This document shows, one piece after another, positions 44,804 through 53,924 of a DNA stretch of 64,000 nt; within the stretch, counting starts at the first letter, position 1; the number at the start of each line of letters is the position of its first letter. Made by a program: the position numbers and the translations under genes. The stretch lies in assembly GCA_009773765.1 (NCBI GenBank), contig WTWZ01000002.1:62001-126000 (forward strand), given 5' to 3'. Source of the stretch: Prolixibacteraceae bacterium. Lineage in GTDB: Bacteria > Bacteroidota > Bacteroidia > Bacteroidales > Prolixibacteraceae. A model generated the notes under the pieces. That model searched no databases and had not been told where the DNA came from. It was given only the letters and a program-made list of their open reading frames with translations.

Positions 44804-45219
44804 ATTTTTTCGTAAGATAATGAAAACAAAAACAATAAAGTAACTCCAATTACCGTAAAGAATACGCCAATATCGAACAGAAAAGGGGTGCCAAATTTAA
44901 ATCCTTCCGTAAAAGGAAAAGGAATTGTAAACCAAACACCTTGCATTATAGCAGTTTTCAAAAACACGCCAGGCCAGATGCTTATAAAAATAAGGATTAA
45001 CCCAATCCCCATATAACCTTCGGGTTTTATTTTTATCTCTTTTTTAAGGAGTTCGGGGGTAAAGGCAAAACCTTTGTACGCCAGCGAAAGCCCGGCAAGT
45101 AAACCACCAATAAACCCGCCGCCCGGATAATTGTGGCCGCGAATTAAAATGATGACCGAAAAAATCACCAGCAGCCATCTTACATATTTCGATGCAATTT
45201 GCAGAATTACTGAATTCAT
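44794..45219 (-). CDS. mnhB: Mrp/Mnh Na+/H+ antiporter subunit B
   Basis: The 141 aa four-TM protein carries the MnhB motif RGHNYPGGGFIGGLLAG and GTPFLFDIGVFFTVIGV. It overlaps mnhA by 4 bases. Confidence 0.93.
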   Translation of the reverse strand: MNSVILQIASKYVRWLLVIFSVIILIRGHNYPGGGFIGGLLAGLSLAYKGFAFTPELLKKEIKIKPEGYMGIGLILIFISIWPGVFLKTAIMQGVWFTIPFPFTEGFKFGTPFLFDIGVFFTVIGVTLLFLFSLSYEKIWK

Positions 45220-47522
45220 GTTTTTGGTTTTTTTGAGTTTAATAAAACCGAAACGCCAAGCGCAGCCACAACCAATACTGTCACTTCGCCTAATGTGTCA
45301 AGCGCCCTGAAATCGACAAGGATTACATTGACAACGTTTTTACCAAAAGCTTTATCATAACTGTTGGCCATAAAATACTCTGAGATAGGGTTATTAAAAT
45401 CAACATTAATGGCTTTAATAGCTACAAGTGTCATTGCGCTGCCAAAAATAGATGCAACAATTAAGTCGCGTATTTTGGTTGCTTTTGCGGAAAGTCTGGC
45501 AAAAACAGGAAGCCGCTGCAAAATTAGCATAAACATAACAACCATAAGCGTTTCGGCCAGAATTTGAGTGATTGCCAGGTCAACGGCACTGTAATACAGA
45601 AAAATCAGGGACAGGCCGTAACCGGTAACACCCATTGCAATAATGGCCGCAATCCGGGAGCGTGTAAGCACGGTAAACAACGTGGCCAAAACAATTATCA
45701 GAACCAAACCGGAGATGTAAAATGGTTGAAAAGTGATTGATGTTTCCAAATGCCAGCCTCGTGTAAAATACAATTGCAGCCAAAGCAGGGCGGCAGTAAA
45801 AAGTATGATTGTGAGTATGTAATACCGGTGGTAACCGTGTTGCATCACCTTTGTTTTACTAACTGAAATGGCAACAAATTTTTCGAGCGCATAGGAAAAA
45901 ACCTCCGGGAACCTGACAGGGAAAATTATCTTGTTAATTTTTCGCCACTTTTCCTCAATCCAATCTTTTTTAATCAGAATATATGAAAGTAATGCCCCCG
46001 CTGCAACTGTAGCCAGGCTCAAAAAAAGTACCAGGTTGAAACCGTGCCAGAGTTTGAGTTCCGCTTTAACCGGTTCAGCATAAATAACACTCATAGCAGG
46101 ATCAATAATCCATTTGCCCAGAAAGTTGGGAGAAATTCCAAAAATAAGGCTGAGCAAAACCAACAATCCCGGCCCCAAAACAAACATCACATTTTTAATT
46201 TTGGAAACATTGTAGCTGTTTTTTGGTTTTCCGAGAAATACTTTAAAAATCAAGCGCATGGATACTGCAAACATGAAAATATTGGAGATTACCCCAAAAA
46301 TAAAAATCAGCGACCCAAAACCCGGCGACTGCACTTTGGCCTCGTAAATCAGCTCTTTGCCCAGAAAACCGAGCATTGGCGGCAATCCGGCCATCGAAAG
46401 CAGTGCAAGCAGTGCTATACCAAAAGTGATGGGGAACGATTTCTTTAAACCGCCAAGCTCGTTCAGGTCGCGTGTCCCGGTTTTCTTTTCAATAAAACCG
46501 GCAACCATAAAGAGCGAGGCTTTGTAAAATGCGTGGATGAAAAGGAACAAAACGGCTGCTTTTATCGAAAGCCTGGTGTCGATACCGATAAGCAGCACCA
46601 GTATTCCAAGCGCATTGATGGTGGTGTAAGCTAAAATGATTTTTAAATCGGTTTGGGTAATGGCAAAATAAGAGCCAATAAGCATGGTTATAACGCCAAA
46701 CAGCGGAACGATAAAAGTCCATTCGGCAGTTCCGCCAAGCGCGGGACTTAACCTTGCCAGCAGAAAAACGCCAGCCTTAACCATGGTTGCAGAATGCAGG
46801 TAAGCGCTCACGGGCGCGGGCGCCTGCATGGCTTCCGGTAGCCAGAAATGAAACGGGAACTGCGCCGATTTGGTAAAAACCCCAAGTAAAATCAATAACA
46901 GTCCCGGTAAGTACAAACTGCTTTCTTTTATTTTTTCTGAACCTGCAATCCAATCGTTAAGCGAATAACTGTCAACCACACTTCCAATCAAAAGGATGCC
47001 TGCCAAAAGCCCAAGCCCTCCAAAAAAGGTAATTACCAGGGATTGAAAAGCGGCTTTTCGGGCTACTTCTTTTTCATGAAAAAAGCTGATTAAAAAAAAG
47101 GAGAGCACAGTTGTAAATTCCCAGAAAATAAAAAGCTGAATTAAGTTGGACGACATTACCAAACCCAACATGGCGCCGCTGAACAGGAATAAAAAAAAGA
47201 AGAATTTATCGGTGTAATCATAGCTTTTCATGTACGAATGGGCGTAAAGAAAAACTGAGGCGCCAATTCCGCTAACCAGAAGTGCAAAAGCAAGGCTTAA
47301 CCCATCGAGCAGGAATTCGATATTCAGCCCCAACTCAGGAATCCAGTGCGCAAAAAGTATTATCGGTTTTTCAGCCGAAATGAACTGAATTTTACTTGCG
47401 AACCAGATAAAAGCAGCCAAATGCACAACTGCAATTAAAACACCTTTTTGTAATTTTATTGACTTTGGCAGTAAAAAAATCCCAACCGCCAGTAAAAAAT
47501 ATATGATTAATAAATTCAGCAT
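45216..47522 (-). CDS. mnhA: Mrp/Mnh Na+/H+ antiporter subunit A (NuoL-like)
   Basis: The 768 aa polytopic protein is the large NuoL-like subunit (WEFTTVLSFFLISFFHEKEV, SAQFPFHFWLPEAMQAPAPV, SAYLHSATMVKAGVFLLARL) with the C-terminal extension of MrpA (AVDLAITQILAETLMVVMFM, FRALDTLGEVTVLVVAALG). It is the first gene of the operon A-B-C-D-E-F-G. The complex exports Na+ against H+ and supports pH and salt tolerance, which fits a marine or brackish host (inference). A universal stress protein gene lies just upstream on the same strand. Confidence 0.95.
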   Translation of the reverse strand: MLNLLIIYFLLAVGIFLLPKSIKLQKGVLIAVVHLAAFIWFASKIQFISAEKPIILFAHWIPELGLNIEFLLDGLSLAFALLVSGIGASVFLYAHSYMKSYDYTDKFFFFLFLFSGAMLGLVMSSNLIQLFIFWEFTTVLSFFLISFFHEKEVARKAAFQSLVITFFGGLGLLAGILLIGSVVDSYSLNDWIAGSEKIKESSLYLPGLLLILLGVFTKSAQFPFHFWLPEAMQAPAPVSAYLHSATMVKAGVFLLARLSPALGGTAEWTFIVPLFGVITMLIGSYFAITQTDLKIILAYTTINALGILVLLIGIDTRLSIKAAVLFLFIHAFYKASLFMVAGFIEKKTGTRDLNELGGLKKSFPITFGIALLALLSMAGLPPMLGFLGKELIYEAKVQSPGFGSLIFIFGVISNIFMFAVSMRLIFKVFLGKPKNSYNVSKIKNVMFVLGPGLLVLLSLIFGISPNFLGKWIIDPAMSVIYAEPVKAELKLWHGFNLVLFLSLATVAAGALLSYILIKKDWIEEKWRKINKIIFPVRFPEVFSYALEKFVAISVSKTKVMQHGYHRYYILTIILFTAALLWLQLYFTRGWHLETSITFQPFYISGLVLIIVLATLFTVLTRSRIAAIIAMGVTGYGLSLIFLYYSAVDLAITQILAETLMVVMFMLILQRLPVFARLSAKATKIRDLIVASIFGSAMTLVAIKAINVDFNNPISEYFMANSYDKAFGKNVVNVILVDFRALDTLGEVTVLVVAALGVSVLLNSKKPKT

Positions 47523-47552
47523 CAGAAATGCAAAATTTTTAAAACGGGTGAA

Positions 47553-48461
47553 TTATTTTTTTAATAAACCAATTGGATCGACAATGGTTTTAAAATAATG
47601 GTCAATATCATTGTTGTTTGCAGAAGCCGTAAGACTAAGCACAGGTACTTTAGACAAATTGATTATGTGGTGTGCAAAAGCGCCGATATAATTGTTGTAA
47701 GTAAAACCCTCCTGATGGGTCATCACAATAATCATGTCGGCCTCAATTTCCTCGGCATATTCGAGTACACGCATAAACGGCGGTTTTTTTGATATTTCAA
47801 ATACCTTAAAAAGAGTCTTGATACCATTGGCATTCAAAAATTTTTCCGCTGCTTTCAGTTTTTTGTAAATCAGGCTTTCGCTTATCTTAATCCCGCCAAT
47901 TAATGCCGAAACCAGGTGGATTTCGGAATTATAATTCTTTCCGTACATCAGCGCTGCTTTCAGGTTTTTTTCGGTATCGCGGGTTAAATCGAGTGGTAAA
48001 ACAATTTTGTTCTTCACTTTTACAGGCGTACCTTTTACGGTCAGCACCGGAACGGTTGATTTCAGGGTTACGTGGAAAACAGTTGTTCCCAGTTCGGTAT
48101 CAGGTTCCATGCAATCGTGGTTTTCGCCAAGAACAACCATTTTAATCTCCGATTGCCGGGCTGCCTCCAGTATTTTAATGTAAGGTTTTCCGAGTTCGAC
48201 CAAGGTGCCAAATTTAACATTTGGCCAATTTTTTTGAAGCGAATTTGTAAGTTTAAGTAATTTATCCTTTGCCTGGTTGGTAATTTTCACCAGTTCATTG
48301 CCGGAAGAAAAGAATTCCATTAACAAGCCGGGGGTTTCAATTACATTCATTAAAATTACTTCGCCGTTTTGGCTGCTTGCCAATTGTGCTGCATATTGCG
48401 CCGCTTTTAACGAAGGCTCGTTAAAATCAACCGGTACGAGTATTGTTGTATAATCTTTCAT
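47553..48461 (-). CDS. Tandem-domain universal stress protein (UspA family)
   Basis: I use the ATG at 48461 (MKDYTTILVPVDFNEPSLKA) since the tracked start at 48548 reaches into the neighbouring gene. The ~302 aa protein has two Usp domains: the first with ILVPVDF and MVVLGENHD, the second with KIVLPLDLTRDTEKNLKAAL and ADMIIVMTHQEG. The typical ATP-binding GxxGS motif is weak in both halves. It lies 31 bases upstream of mnhA and may be co-transcribed, hinting at a link to ionic stress. Confidence 0.85.
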   Translation of the reverse strand: MKDYTTILVPVDFNEPSLKAAQYAAQLASSQNGEVILMNVIETPGLLMEFFSSGNELVKITNQAKDKLLKLTNSLQKNWPNVKFGTLVELGKPYIKILEAARQSEIKMVVLGENHDCMEPDTELGTTVFHVTLKSTVPVLTVKGTPVKVKNKIVLPLDLTRDTEKNLKAALMYGKNYNSEIHLVSALIGGIKISESLIYKKLKAAEKFLNANGIKTLFKVFEISKKPPFMRVLEYAEEIEADMIIVMTHQEGFTYNNYIGAFAHHIINLSKVPVLSLTASANNNDIDHYFKTIVDPIGLLKK

Positions 48462-48535
48462 TTTTTTCTTTGTTTTCTTTTCTCCACAATATTCAACCAA
48501 TAAAACCGGTAATTTGTTTTGATAAAAAACCGAAA

Positions 48536-50059
48536 CTACCCAAACCACCCCCGGGTTCTTCCCTGCAACTTGTTCAGCACATCTATTGTGATATTAACAT
48601 CGTTTACTATCTGAAAATCGAACATTCCAACACAAATAAAATCGGCGCCGTTTTTAAATGCCCAGTTAAATCCGTCTTCGGGTGTAATTGATCCGGCAGC
48701 CAACACTTTGAACCCCATAACCGGAACCTTTGTGCGGTTTACAAACTCTACTGTTTTATCGGGGAACAAACAGAAAATATTGTCGTGGAAACGGTTGTGA
48801 TCGAGGTGACGTTCACCATCAACCTCAAACGGAATGCGGTTTTCGCGCGGGTGGGCGCTCCAGTAATTATCATGATGAAACGTCTGCATATAATAATCGG
48901 GTATAATACCCTGTTCCTCGCAGGCAATTAAAGCATCAATGGTGTGCGCGCCCAGCCCGGCTGTGATTTTGTGGCTTCTTATTTTTTCGAGCATCATGTC
49001 AATCACCTCCATTTTATTGTCGCGCACCAGCCAGTCGCACCAGTTTCCCTGTACCTGGATAACATCCATCCCCCCATCGGCAGCTTTATTGATATTCACA
49101 AAATAATCCTTCTTTTCCATATCGGGCGCCACCTGTATAATGATTTTAATTTTGCTGCCGGTCATTTTTTTATACTTCAGCATGGTATCCATCGTGGGGA
49201 ATCCGATATTTATTGAATTAATCCCTGCTTTTTCGGCCAGTATCAGCGTTTCGAAGATTTTCTTTTCGGTATTGTAGGCACGGAAAAGCGAAGGGACATA
49301 AATCAGGTCGCGCGAGTGTGCCCACCCGCCAATGAGGTTTCCACCCAATATTAACCTGCTGAATTCATGCCCGCCTATTTTTCCTTTCGGAAGTTCACCT
49401 TTCAGTTCTTTAATATCGGCCCCGCCAATTTGAATGGTTGCCCCCGAAAGCGTATCGACGCCATATTCGCGGGCTTCGCGAAAAGCGCCCAGGCCAATTA
49501 CGCCAAGCGCCGGAATTGTTGCCAGATTTTTCAATGCTTCACGACGGGAATGCAGGTTGGCACTTTTCTCCGGTCCGCTTGTTTCAGGTGTTCCCTTTTT
49601 CAACTGAAACCATGTATGGGCATACAGTCCGTAACCCTTATCCTTTATCAGAAAAATAACCAGCAGCGCCAATGTTTCGATGAGGTTTTTATTGACGATA
49701 TAAAGATTTCCCTCTGCAGCGCCGAATAAATTGCCACCAAAAGGAGGATAGGCGAAATAGTACAACATCAGTAAAATCATGCCCGAAACGGATGAAAGAC
49801 GGATAAAAATGCCGAGGAAAAGGCCGAGGCCAATCAAAACCAGTCCGGCCATATTTACCGGATCTATAATTTTCATCAAACCCTCAGAAGCTGCCATCCA
49901 CTGATAGAATCCTGCGAACGGGCCAGTGGCATTGGCCAGATAACCCGCAGCGCTCCAGTTAGGTATTAGAAGTTTTGAAATGCCTTCGTATAAAAAATGC
50001 CAGCCAATGGCAACCCTGAAAAGGGTAATTGTTAGTTTTTTCCAGTTCCAGTCTTTCAT
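48536..50059 (-). CDS. DoxX membrane domain fused through a Tat-like segment to an aldo/keto-reductase-like TIM barrel
   Basis: The 507 aa protein has a four-TM DoxX domain at about 1-150 (TLFRVAIGWHFLYEGISKLL). A cytoplasm-side linker holds HSRREALKNLATIPALGVIG (about 170-190), which looks like an internal twin-arginine signal anchor. A C-terminal TIM-barrel domain near 220-500 follows (LILGGNLIGGWAHSRDLIYV, AGINSINIGFPTMDTM, GLGAHTIDALIACEEQGIIP). With four TM helices before it, the RR motif would be cytoplasmic and the barrel could be exported folded by Tat. The catalytic role is unknown. The gene looks intact and is upstream of the stress protein. Confidence 0.75.
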   Translation of the reverse strand: MKDWNWKKLTITLFRVAIGWHFLYEGISKLLIPNWSAAGYLANATGPFAGFYQWMAASEGLMKIIDPVNMAGLVLIGLGLFLGIFIRLSSVSGMILLMLYYFAYPPFGGNLFGAAEGNLYIVNKNLIETLALLVIFLIKDKGYGLYAHTWFQLKKGTPETSGPEKSANLHSRREALKNLATIPALGVIGLGAFREAREYGVDTLSGATIQIGGADIKELKGELPKGKIGGHEFSRLILGGNLIGGWAHSRDLIYVPSLFRAYNTEKKIFETLILAEKAGINSINIGFPTMDTMLKYKKMTGSKIKIIIQVAPDMEKKDYFVNINKAADGGMDVIQVQGNWCDWLVRDNKMEVIDMMLEKIRSHKITAGLGAHTIDALIACEEQGIIPDYYMQTFHHDNYWSAHPRENRIPFEVDGERHLDHNRFHDNIFCLFPDKTVEFVNRTKVPVMGFKVLAAGSITPEDGFNWAFKNGADFICVGMFDFQIVNDVNITIDVLNKLQGRTRGWFG

Positions 50060-50299
50060 GGTTTAGCTTTATTTAATTTTGAATGAAACAAAAATATCAT
50101 TTTGAGCAATTAAAAAAACTTCTGAAAAACAATAAGTTTTAGGATATTGTTATTTAGAATATTTATTGACACATAGAACAACCCATGTTATTACTCGGTT
50201 AAATTTCAGGAAGGTGCAAAAAGAGTGCGGTTGTATATTGATATTTGTTGTAATTTCACCTCGCTAAATATTGTATTAAACAAATAAATTCAAAATAAG

Positions 50300-51295
50300 A
50301 TGGCTACAAGTTATAAAGAATTAGGACTGGTAAACAGCAAAGAACTTTTTGCCAAAGCTGGTGCAGGCGGATACGCAATTCCCGCGTATAACTTCAACAA
50401 TCTCGAACAGTTGCAGGCAATCCTACAGGCCTGTGTTGAAACCAAATCTCCGGTAATTCTGCAGGTTTCGTCGGGTGCGCGCAAATATGCCAACGCCACA
50501 TTGCTCCGCAACATGGCTAAAGGCGCCGTGGAATATGTAAAGGAACTTGGTTGCGAAATCCCAATCGTTCTTCACCTTGACCATGGCGATACTTTCGAAC
50601 TTTGCAAAGAGTGTATCGACAGTGGATTTTCATCGGTAATGATCGACGGATCTCACCACTCATACGAAAAAAACATCGAGCTTACCAAACGGGTTGTTGA
50701 ATATGCACATGCCCACGGAGTTACAGTGGAAGGCGAACTTGGCGTTTTGGCCGGAATTGAAGACGATGTGGTTGCTGAACATTCAACCTATACCCGTCCT
50801 GAAGAAGTGGAAGATTTTGTAAGCAAAACCGGTGTCGACTCGCTGGCTATATCAATTGGAACTTCGCACGGCGCCAACAAATTTACACCTGCACAGTGCG
50901 AACGTAACGAAGAGGGGATTCTTATTCCGCCAATGCTCCGTTTTGATATTCTCGAAGAAATTGAAAAACGTATCCCTGGTTTCCCGATTGTTCTGCATGG
51001 TTCATCATCAGTTCCGCAGGATTTGGTAAAAGAGGTGAACGAATATGGCGGCAAAATGAAAGATACAGTTGGTATTCCGGAGGAATGGTTGCGCAGGGCT
51101 GCAAAATCGGCTGTTTGCAAAATCAATATCGACTCTGACGGCCGTATCGCAATGACTGCTGCAATCCGTAAAGTTTTAGCTGAAAACCCGGGCGAATTTG
51201 ACCCCAGAAAATATCTTGGGCCAGCGCGCGATTCGCTGAAAAAGTTGTATATGCACAAAAATATCAATGTGCTGGGTTCTGCCGGACAGGCATAA
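50300..51295 (+). CDS. fba: Class II fructose-bisphosphate aldolase
   Basis: The 331 aa zinc enzyme cleaves fructose-1,6-bisphosphate into DHAP and glyceraldehyde-3-phosphate in glycolysis and runs in reverse in gluconeogenesis. Visible motifs are the zinc-ligand segment VLHLDHGDTFELCKECIDSG, VEGELGVLAGIEDDV, ISIGTSHGANKF and LHGSSSVPQD. The length is normal. It is a single gene with a terminator 36 bases beyond the stop. Confidence 0.95.
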   Translation: MATSYKELGLVNSKELFAKAGAGGYAIPAYNFNNLEQLQAILQACVETKSPVILQVSSGARKYANATLLRNMAKGAVEYVKELGCEIPIVLHLDHGDTFELCKECIDSGFSSVMIDGSHHSYEKNIELTKRVVEYAHAHGVTVEGELGVLAGIEDDVVAEHSTYTRPEEVEDFVSKTGVDSLAISIGTSHGANKFTPAQCERNEEGILIPPMLRFDILEEIEKRIPGFPIVLHGSSSVPQDLVKEVNEYGGKMKDTVGIPEEWLRRAAKSAVCKINIDSDGRIAMTAAIRKVLAENPGEFDPRKYLGPARDSLKKLYMHKNINVLGSAGQA

Positions 51296-51330
51296 GTGAT
51301 TGAAAAACAGGTTCAATTTAATACAAAAAC

Positions 51331-51360
51331 AGGGATAGCCATTAAGTTATCCCTCTTTTT
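51331..51360 (+). terminator. Rho-independent terminator of fba
   Basis: AGGGATA pairs with TATCCCT (with inner mismatches) around gccattaagt and is followed by CTTTTT. Confidence 0.75.
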
Positions 51361-51518
51361 AACCCTTTCCGCTGATTTTTTTTTAATGTCTGACTGTTTT
51401 TGATGTTTATTTTTTTTTCGTTTTAAGCAATCATAATACTCGGCACGAACCCTCCCTGCTTTTAGATTATTTCCTGTTTGCCAAATTTTATCAAAACGGA
51501 GTTTGAAAACAAATTATC

Positions 51519-51710
51519 ATGTTCTTCTGGTGCGAGCACATTAAAGCAATTGCATTTGTGTTGGCCAATACAGCAACTTGTATATGTAACCGGCCCCATC
51601 ATAATCCTAAAAACTGCGGAAGTTGCCATATTCATGGCAAAGGCACAGGAATTCCGGCTTACATGGGATATAAAACAGCGCTGGGCCAAATACCGGATTT
51701 TAAGAAATAA
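51519..51710 (+). CDS. Possible small Cys/His-rich protein
   Basis: A 63-codon ORF encodes a peptide with clustered Cys and His (TCICNRPHHNPKNCGSCHIH, then GKGTGIPAYMGYKTALGQ). Overlapping ORFs exist in other frames, but this one has the most protein-like composition. I do not recognise a family; it may be a fragment of a metal-binding protein or noncoding. Confidence 0.3.
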   Translation: MFFWCEHIKAIAFVLANTATCICNRPHHNPKNCGSCHIHGKGTGIPAYMGYKTALGQIPDFKK

Positions 51711-51733
51711 CAGTATTTTCCTGAATAGCTTAA

Positions 51734-52612
51734 TCACATCCATTCTTCGGTTAAAACCTCGCCTTTAATACTAATCACCACTTCTTTTACAGGCACTTTG
51801 CGCGAAGCCATTTGGGCTGCCATTTGCACCATTTGCGATAATCCGCCGCAACAGGGAACTTCCATGATAACAACGGTAATGGTATTTACCCTCGGTTCGT
51901 CAATCAGTTTCACCAGTTTCTGAATATAAATATCTTTCCCCTGGTCAAGTTTTGGGCAGGCAATTATCATTTTGCGCCCTTTAATAAAGTCATTGTGAAA
52001 ATTTCCGTATGCAAATCCGGCACAGTCGGCAGCCACCAGAAGATCGGCGCCATTAAAATACGATGCCGAAGGGTTAATTAAATGAAGTTGCACCGGCCAT
52101 TGTGTTAATTGAGAGGGAACCTCGCCAACCGGTGCCGCCATTTTTATACCTGCAACATTGAATGACTGGGGCGCCGAACCGGCACACCCGCAACCCGGGC
52201 CGGCTGCTTCCTGTTTGTGTTCTTTTTCGCCATGCAAAAGTTCATGAACTTCACTGATTTTAAATGGCATAATATCGCGGTTGGCTTTTATATAAGTGAG
52301 CGCCTCGTTTAAAAAACCGGTTTCGCCATGTTCCTGCAAATGTTTCAGGTGGGCAAAAACAGTGGCTTTCCCGCTTTTTATCATCTGCGAAATTACAACC
52401 ACTTCGTCGTAGTCGTCTGCCTCACGTTTTTCGATGGTTATTGCACCCATCGGACAATGACCAAGGCAAGCTCCCAGCCCGTCGCACATCAGTTCGCTGA
52501 TTAATCGTGCCTTCCCATCGATAATTTGTAAAGCTCCCTCGTGGCAGTTCGGAACACAGTCGCCACATCCGTTACAAAGTTCCTCGTCTATTTTAACAAT
52601 CTCCCGTATCAT
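51734..52612 (-). CDS. Ferredoxin-domain iron-sulfur protein with a Cys-rich middle segment
   Basis: The 292 aa cytoplasmic protein has two [4Fe-4S] motifs at the N-terminus (CNGCGDCVPNC and CDGLGACLGHCP), a Cys-rich stretch GPGCGCAGS near 143-150, and a C-terminal domain (LHLINPSASYFNGADLLVAA, ADCAGFAYGNFHNDFIKGRK, CPKLDQGKDIY, EVPCCGG) with conserved Cys. Proteins of this type are found in anaerobes and likely carry electrons; the partner is unknown. It is divergent from a truncated crp copy, and a decayed second copy lies near 54 kb. Confidence 0.8.
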   Translation of the reverse strand: MIREIVKIDEELCNGCGDCVPNCHEGALQIIDGKARLISELMCDGLGACLGHCPMGAITIEKREADDYDEVVVISQMIKSGKATVFAHLKHLQEHGETGFLNEALTYIKANRDIMPFKISEVHELLHGEKEHKQEAAGPGCGCAGSAPQSFNVAGIKMAAPVGEVPSQLTQWPVQLHLINPSASYFNGADLLVAADCAGFAYGNFHNDFIKGRKMIIACPKLDQGKDIYIQKLVKLIDEPRVNTITVVIMEVPCCGGLSQMVQMAAQMASRKVPVKEVVISIKGEVLTEEWM

Positions 52613-52624
52613 AATTTTACCACT

Positions 52625-52730
52625 TTATTAAAACAAAAGTAGGAGTTGAACGTTTCGAAAGATGTACCAATTGTTACAAAACAGCAAATATGATTAATTA
52701 TCAGCTTTTAACGGAGTGCCCTATTTTTGA
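52625..52730 (+). repeat. Duplicated ferredoxin/crp intergenic segment, copy 1
   Basis: The divergent promoter and first ~13 codons of crp match 54089-54194 closely (shared blocks GTTGAACGTTTCGAA and CAATTGTTACAAAACA). Confidence 0.8.
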
Positions 52731-52791
52731 ACAAAGAGCAATCTCTCTCTTTTCAAAAGATCGCTCTTCTGTTTTTCATCATTCACAATAA
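52690..52791 (+). pseudogene. 5' fragment of a Crp/Fnr regulator gene
   Basis: From the ATG at 52690 the first 13 residues, MINYQLLTECPIF, correspond to MINYRLLTECPVF of the intact Crp/Fnr regulator at 54154. Similarity ends near 52730, and the frame closes after 33 codons. The cAMP-type sensor and HTH domains are lost. Confidence 0.8.
52734..52777. terminator. Hairpin downstream of the Cys-rich lipoprotein gene
   Basis: AGAGCAATC and GATCGCTCT pair with one mismatch, with T-rich sequence on both sides. It lies 32 bases past the lipoprotein stop on the minus strand and inside the crp fragment's remaining ORF on the plus strand. Confidence 0.5.
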
Positions 52792-52808
52792 TTATCAACA
52801 ATAACTTT

Positions 52809-53579
52809 TTATTCCTGCAATTCGCCAATAATCATTTTACATGGCTCACATGTACATTCAATTGCTCCTGTTTGAGGATAAAACCGTTCCCTGCAATCGC
52901 ATGAACCGGTACAGTCAACTGTTATCGCGTCTTGTGTTTCTGAATTATAACTTACGGCAAATGTTTTTATCTGCAAATCAGGGCCCGTATATTCAAAGTA
53001 AAGAATACTATTATTTGGATAATTTTCCTGCTTTACTGATTTGATATTTATCTGATTTTCAGTAATTCCATCAGTTTTCCAATCAGGGTTAAATTTAAAG
53101 ATTTCTTCATAAATATTAAATACAAATGATTTGCTTCCAAATTGTAAAATGTTGTCAGTTGATTCGTAATGCATAATGCAATCTGAACATTTACACTGTA
53201 CATATTCTCCTGCAATACCTTCTAAAGCGCAGTCACAATTCCCTGTACACCAAACTTTGTAACCACTTGAATAATTCTTAACATCTTTATTATCTACGTA
53301 ATAGGTCTTATAAATTCCGAATTCTTTTTCTTCTCCTTTATCATCTTTGTAAGTTATTATTTGCAAGAAATAATTCTCAAATTCATAATCCTTAACTCCA
53401 ACAATTGATTGTGCCCTAATAATTTCATTATTTGCTTCAAATGATTGATTGATTGAGTTTATCAATAACTCGTTATCAAACATTAAATTTTGTGTATTCG
53501 ACAAATCGTTGTTTTTACAACTTTTTATTATTATACCCAACATAAGCACTAATGATAGTATAATTACAATTTTTTTCAT
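52809..53579 (-). CDS. Lipoprotein with two repeated Cys-rich motifs
   Basis: The 256 aa protein has a lipoprotein signal (GIIIKSCKNND; Cys about residue 21). It carries two copies of the pattern C-x3-C-x-C-x10-11-C-x-C-x2-C: CTGNCDCALEGIAGEYVQCK continuing CSDC (about 111-134), and CTGSCDCRERFYPQTGAIEC continuing TCEPC near the C-terminus. Each follows a beta-rich stretch (EFGIYKTYYVDN; KTFAVSYNSETQDAITVD), so the protein looks like a duplicated domain. Twelve Cys in this spacing could bind metal or form disulfides in the periplasm. I do not know a named family. It lies between the two copies of the ferredoxin/crp divergon. Confidence 0.7.
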   Translation of the reverse strand: MKKIVIILSLVLMLGIIIKSCKNNDLSNTQNLMFDNELLINSINQSFEANNEIIRAQSIVGVKDYEFENYFLQIITYKDDKGEEKEFGIYKTYYVDNKDVKNYSSGYKVWCTGNCDCALEGIAGEYVQCKCSDCIMHYESTDNILQFGSKSFVFNIYEEIFKFNPDWKTDGITENQINIKSVKQENYPNNSILYFEYTGPDLQIKTFAVSYNSETQDAITVDCTGSCDCRERFYPQTGAIECTCEPCKMIIGELQE

Positions 53580-53924
53580 AACTAATTTATTTTTAATGAT
53601 TAATTTATTCAGAGATCCCCACTAAAAATTACTTGGTGGTAATTTCAACTTTGCCTTCCCGATCGGGGAAAAATAAATATATTCTCGGGAAGGCTAATCA
53701 ATAAATTTGTTATTGTCTGAAAAATTCATTTTGGAAATTTTTTAGTTTGCAGAATTTTGATTTGCAAACAAAATTACTTTAAACCTACCCAATAAAAAAT
53801 ATAGCAATATGTTGTTTAACATTTTGATTTATTTTTTATTGCGAAAATTCATTTTACTGCATTTATTCTTCAGCTAGTATTACTCCACAGTTACTTATCA
53901 CCAATTATTCTCCAGGTATATTGC
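53580..53924. other. A/T-rich intergenic stretch with a hairpin
   Basis: No gene was seen. The notable element is a perfect 10-bp inverted repeat, GCCTTCCCGA (53653-53662) with TCGGGAAGGC (53685-53694), about 75 bases upstream of the Cys-rich lipoprotein start. Confidence 0.6.
53653..53694. repeat. Perfect 10-bp inverted repeat
   Basis: GCCTTCCCGA and TCGGGAAGGC are exact reverse complements separated by 22 A/T-rich bases. There is no T tract directly adjoining, so it is not a standard terminator; an RNA leader structure or protein-binding site is possible. Confidence 0.7.

Noticed and set aside
51462-51768. ORFs of 93 and 96 aa overlapping the small Cys/His ORF
   Set aside because: Mutually overlapping, no motifs; at most one frame can be real.
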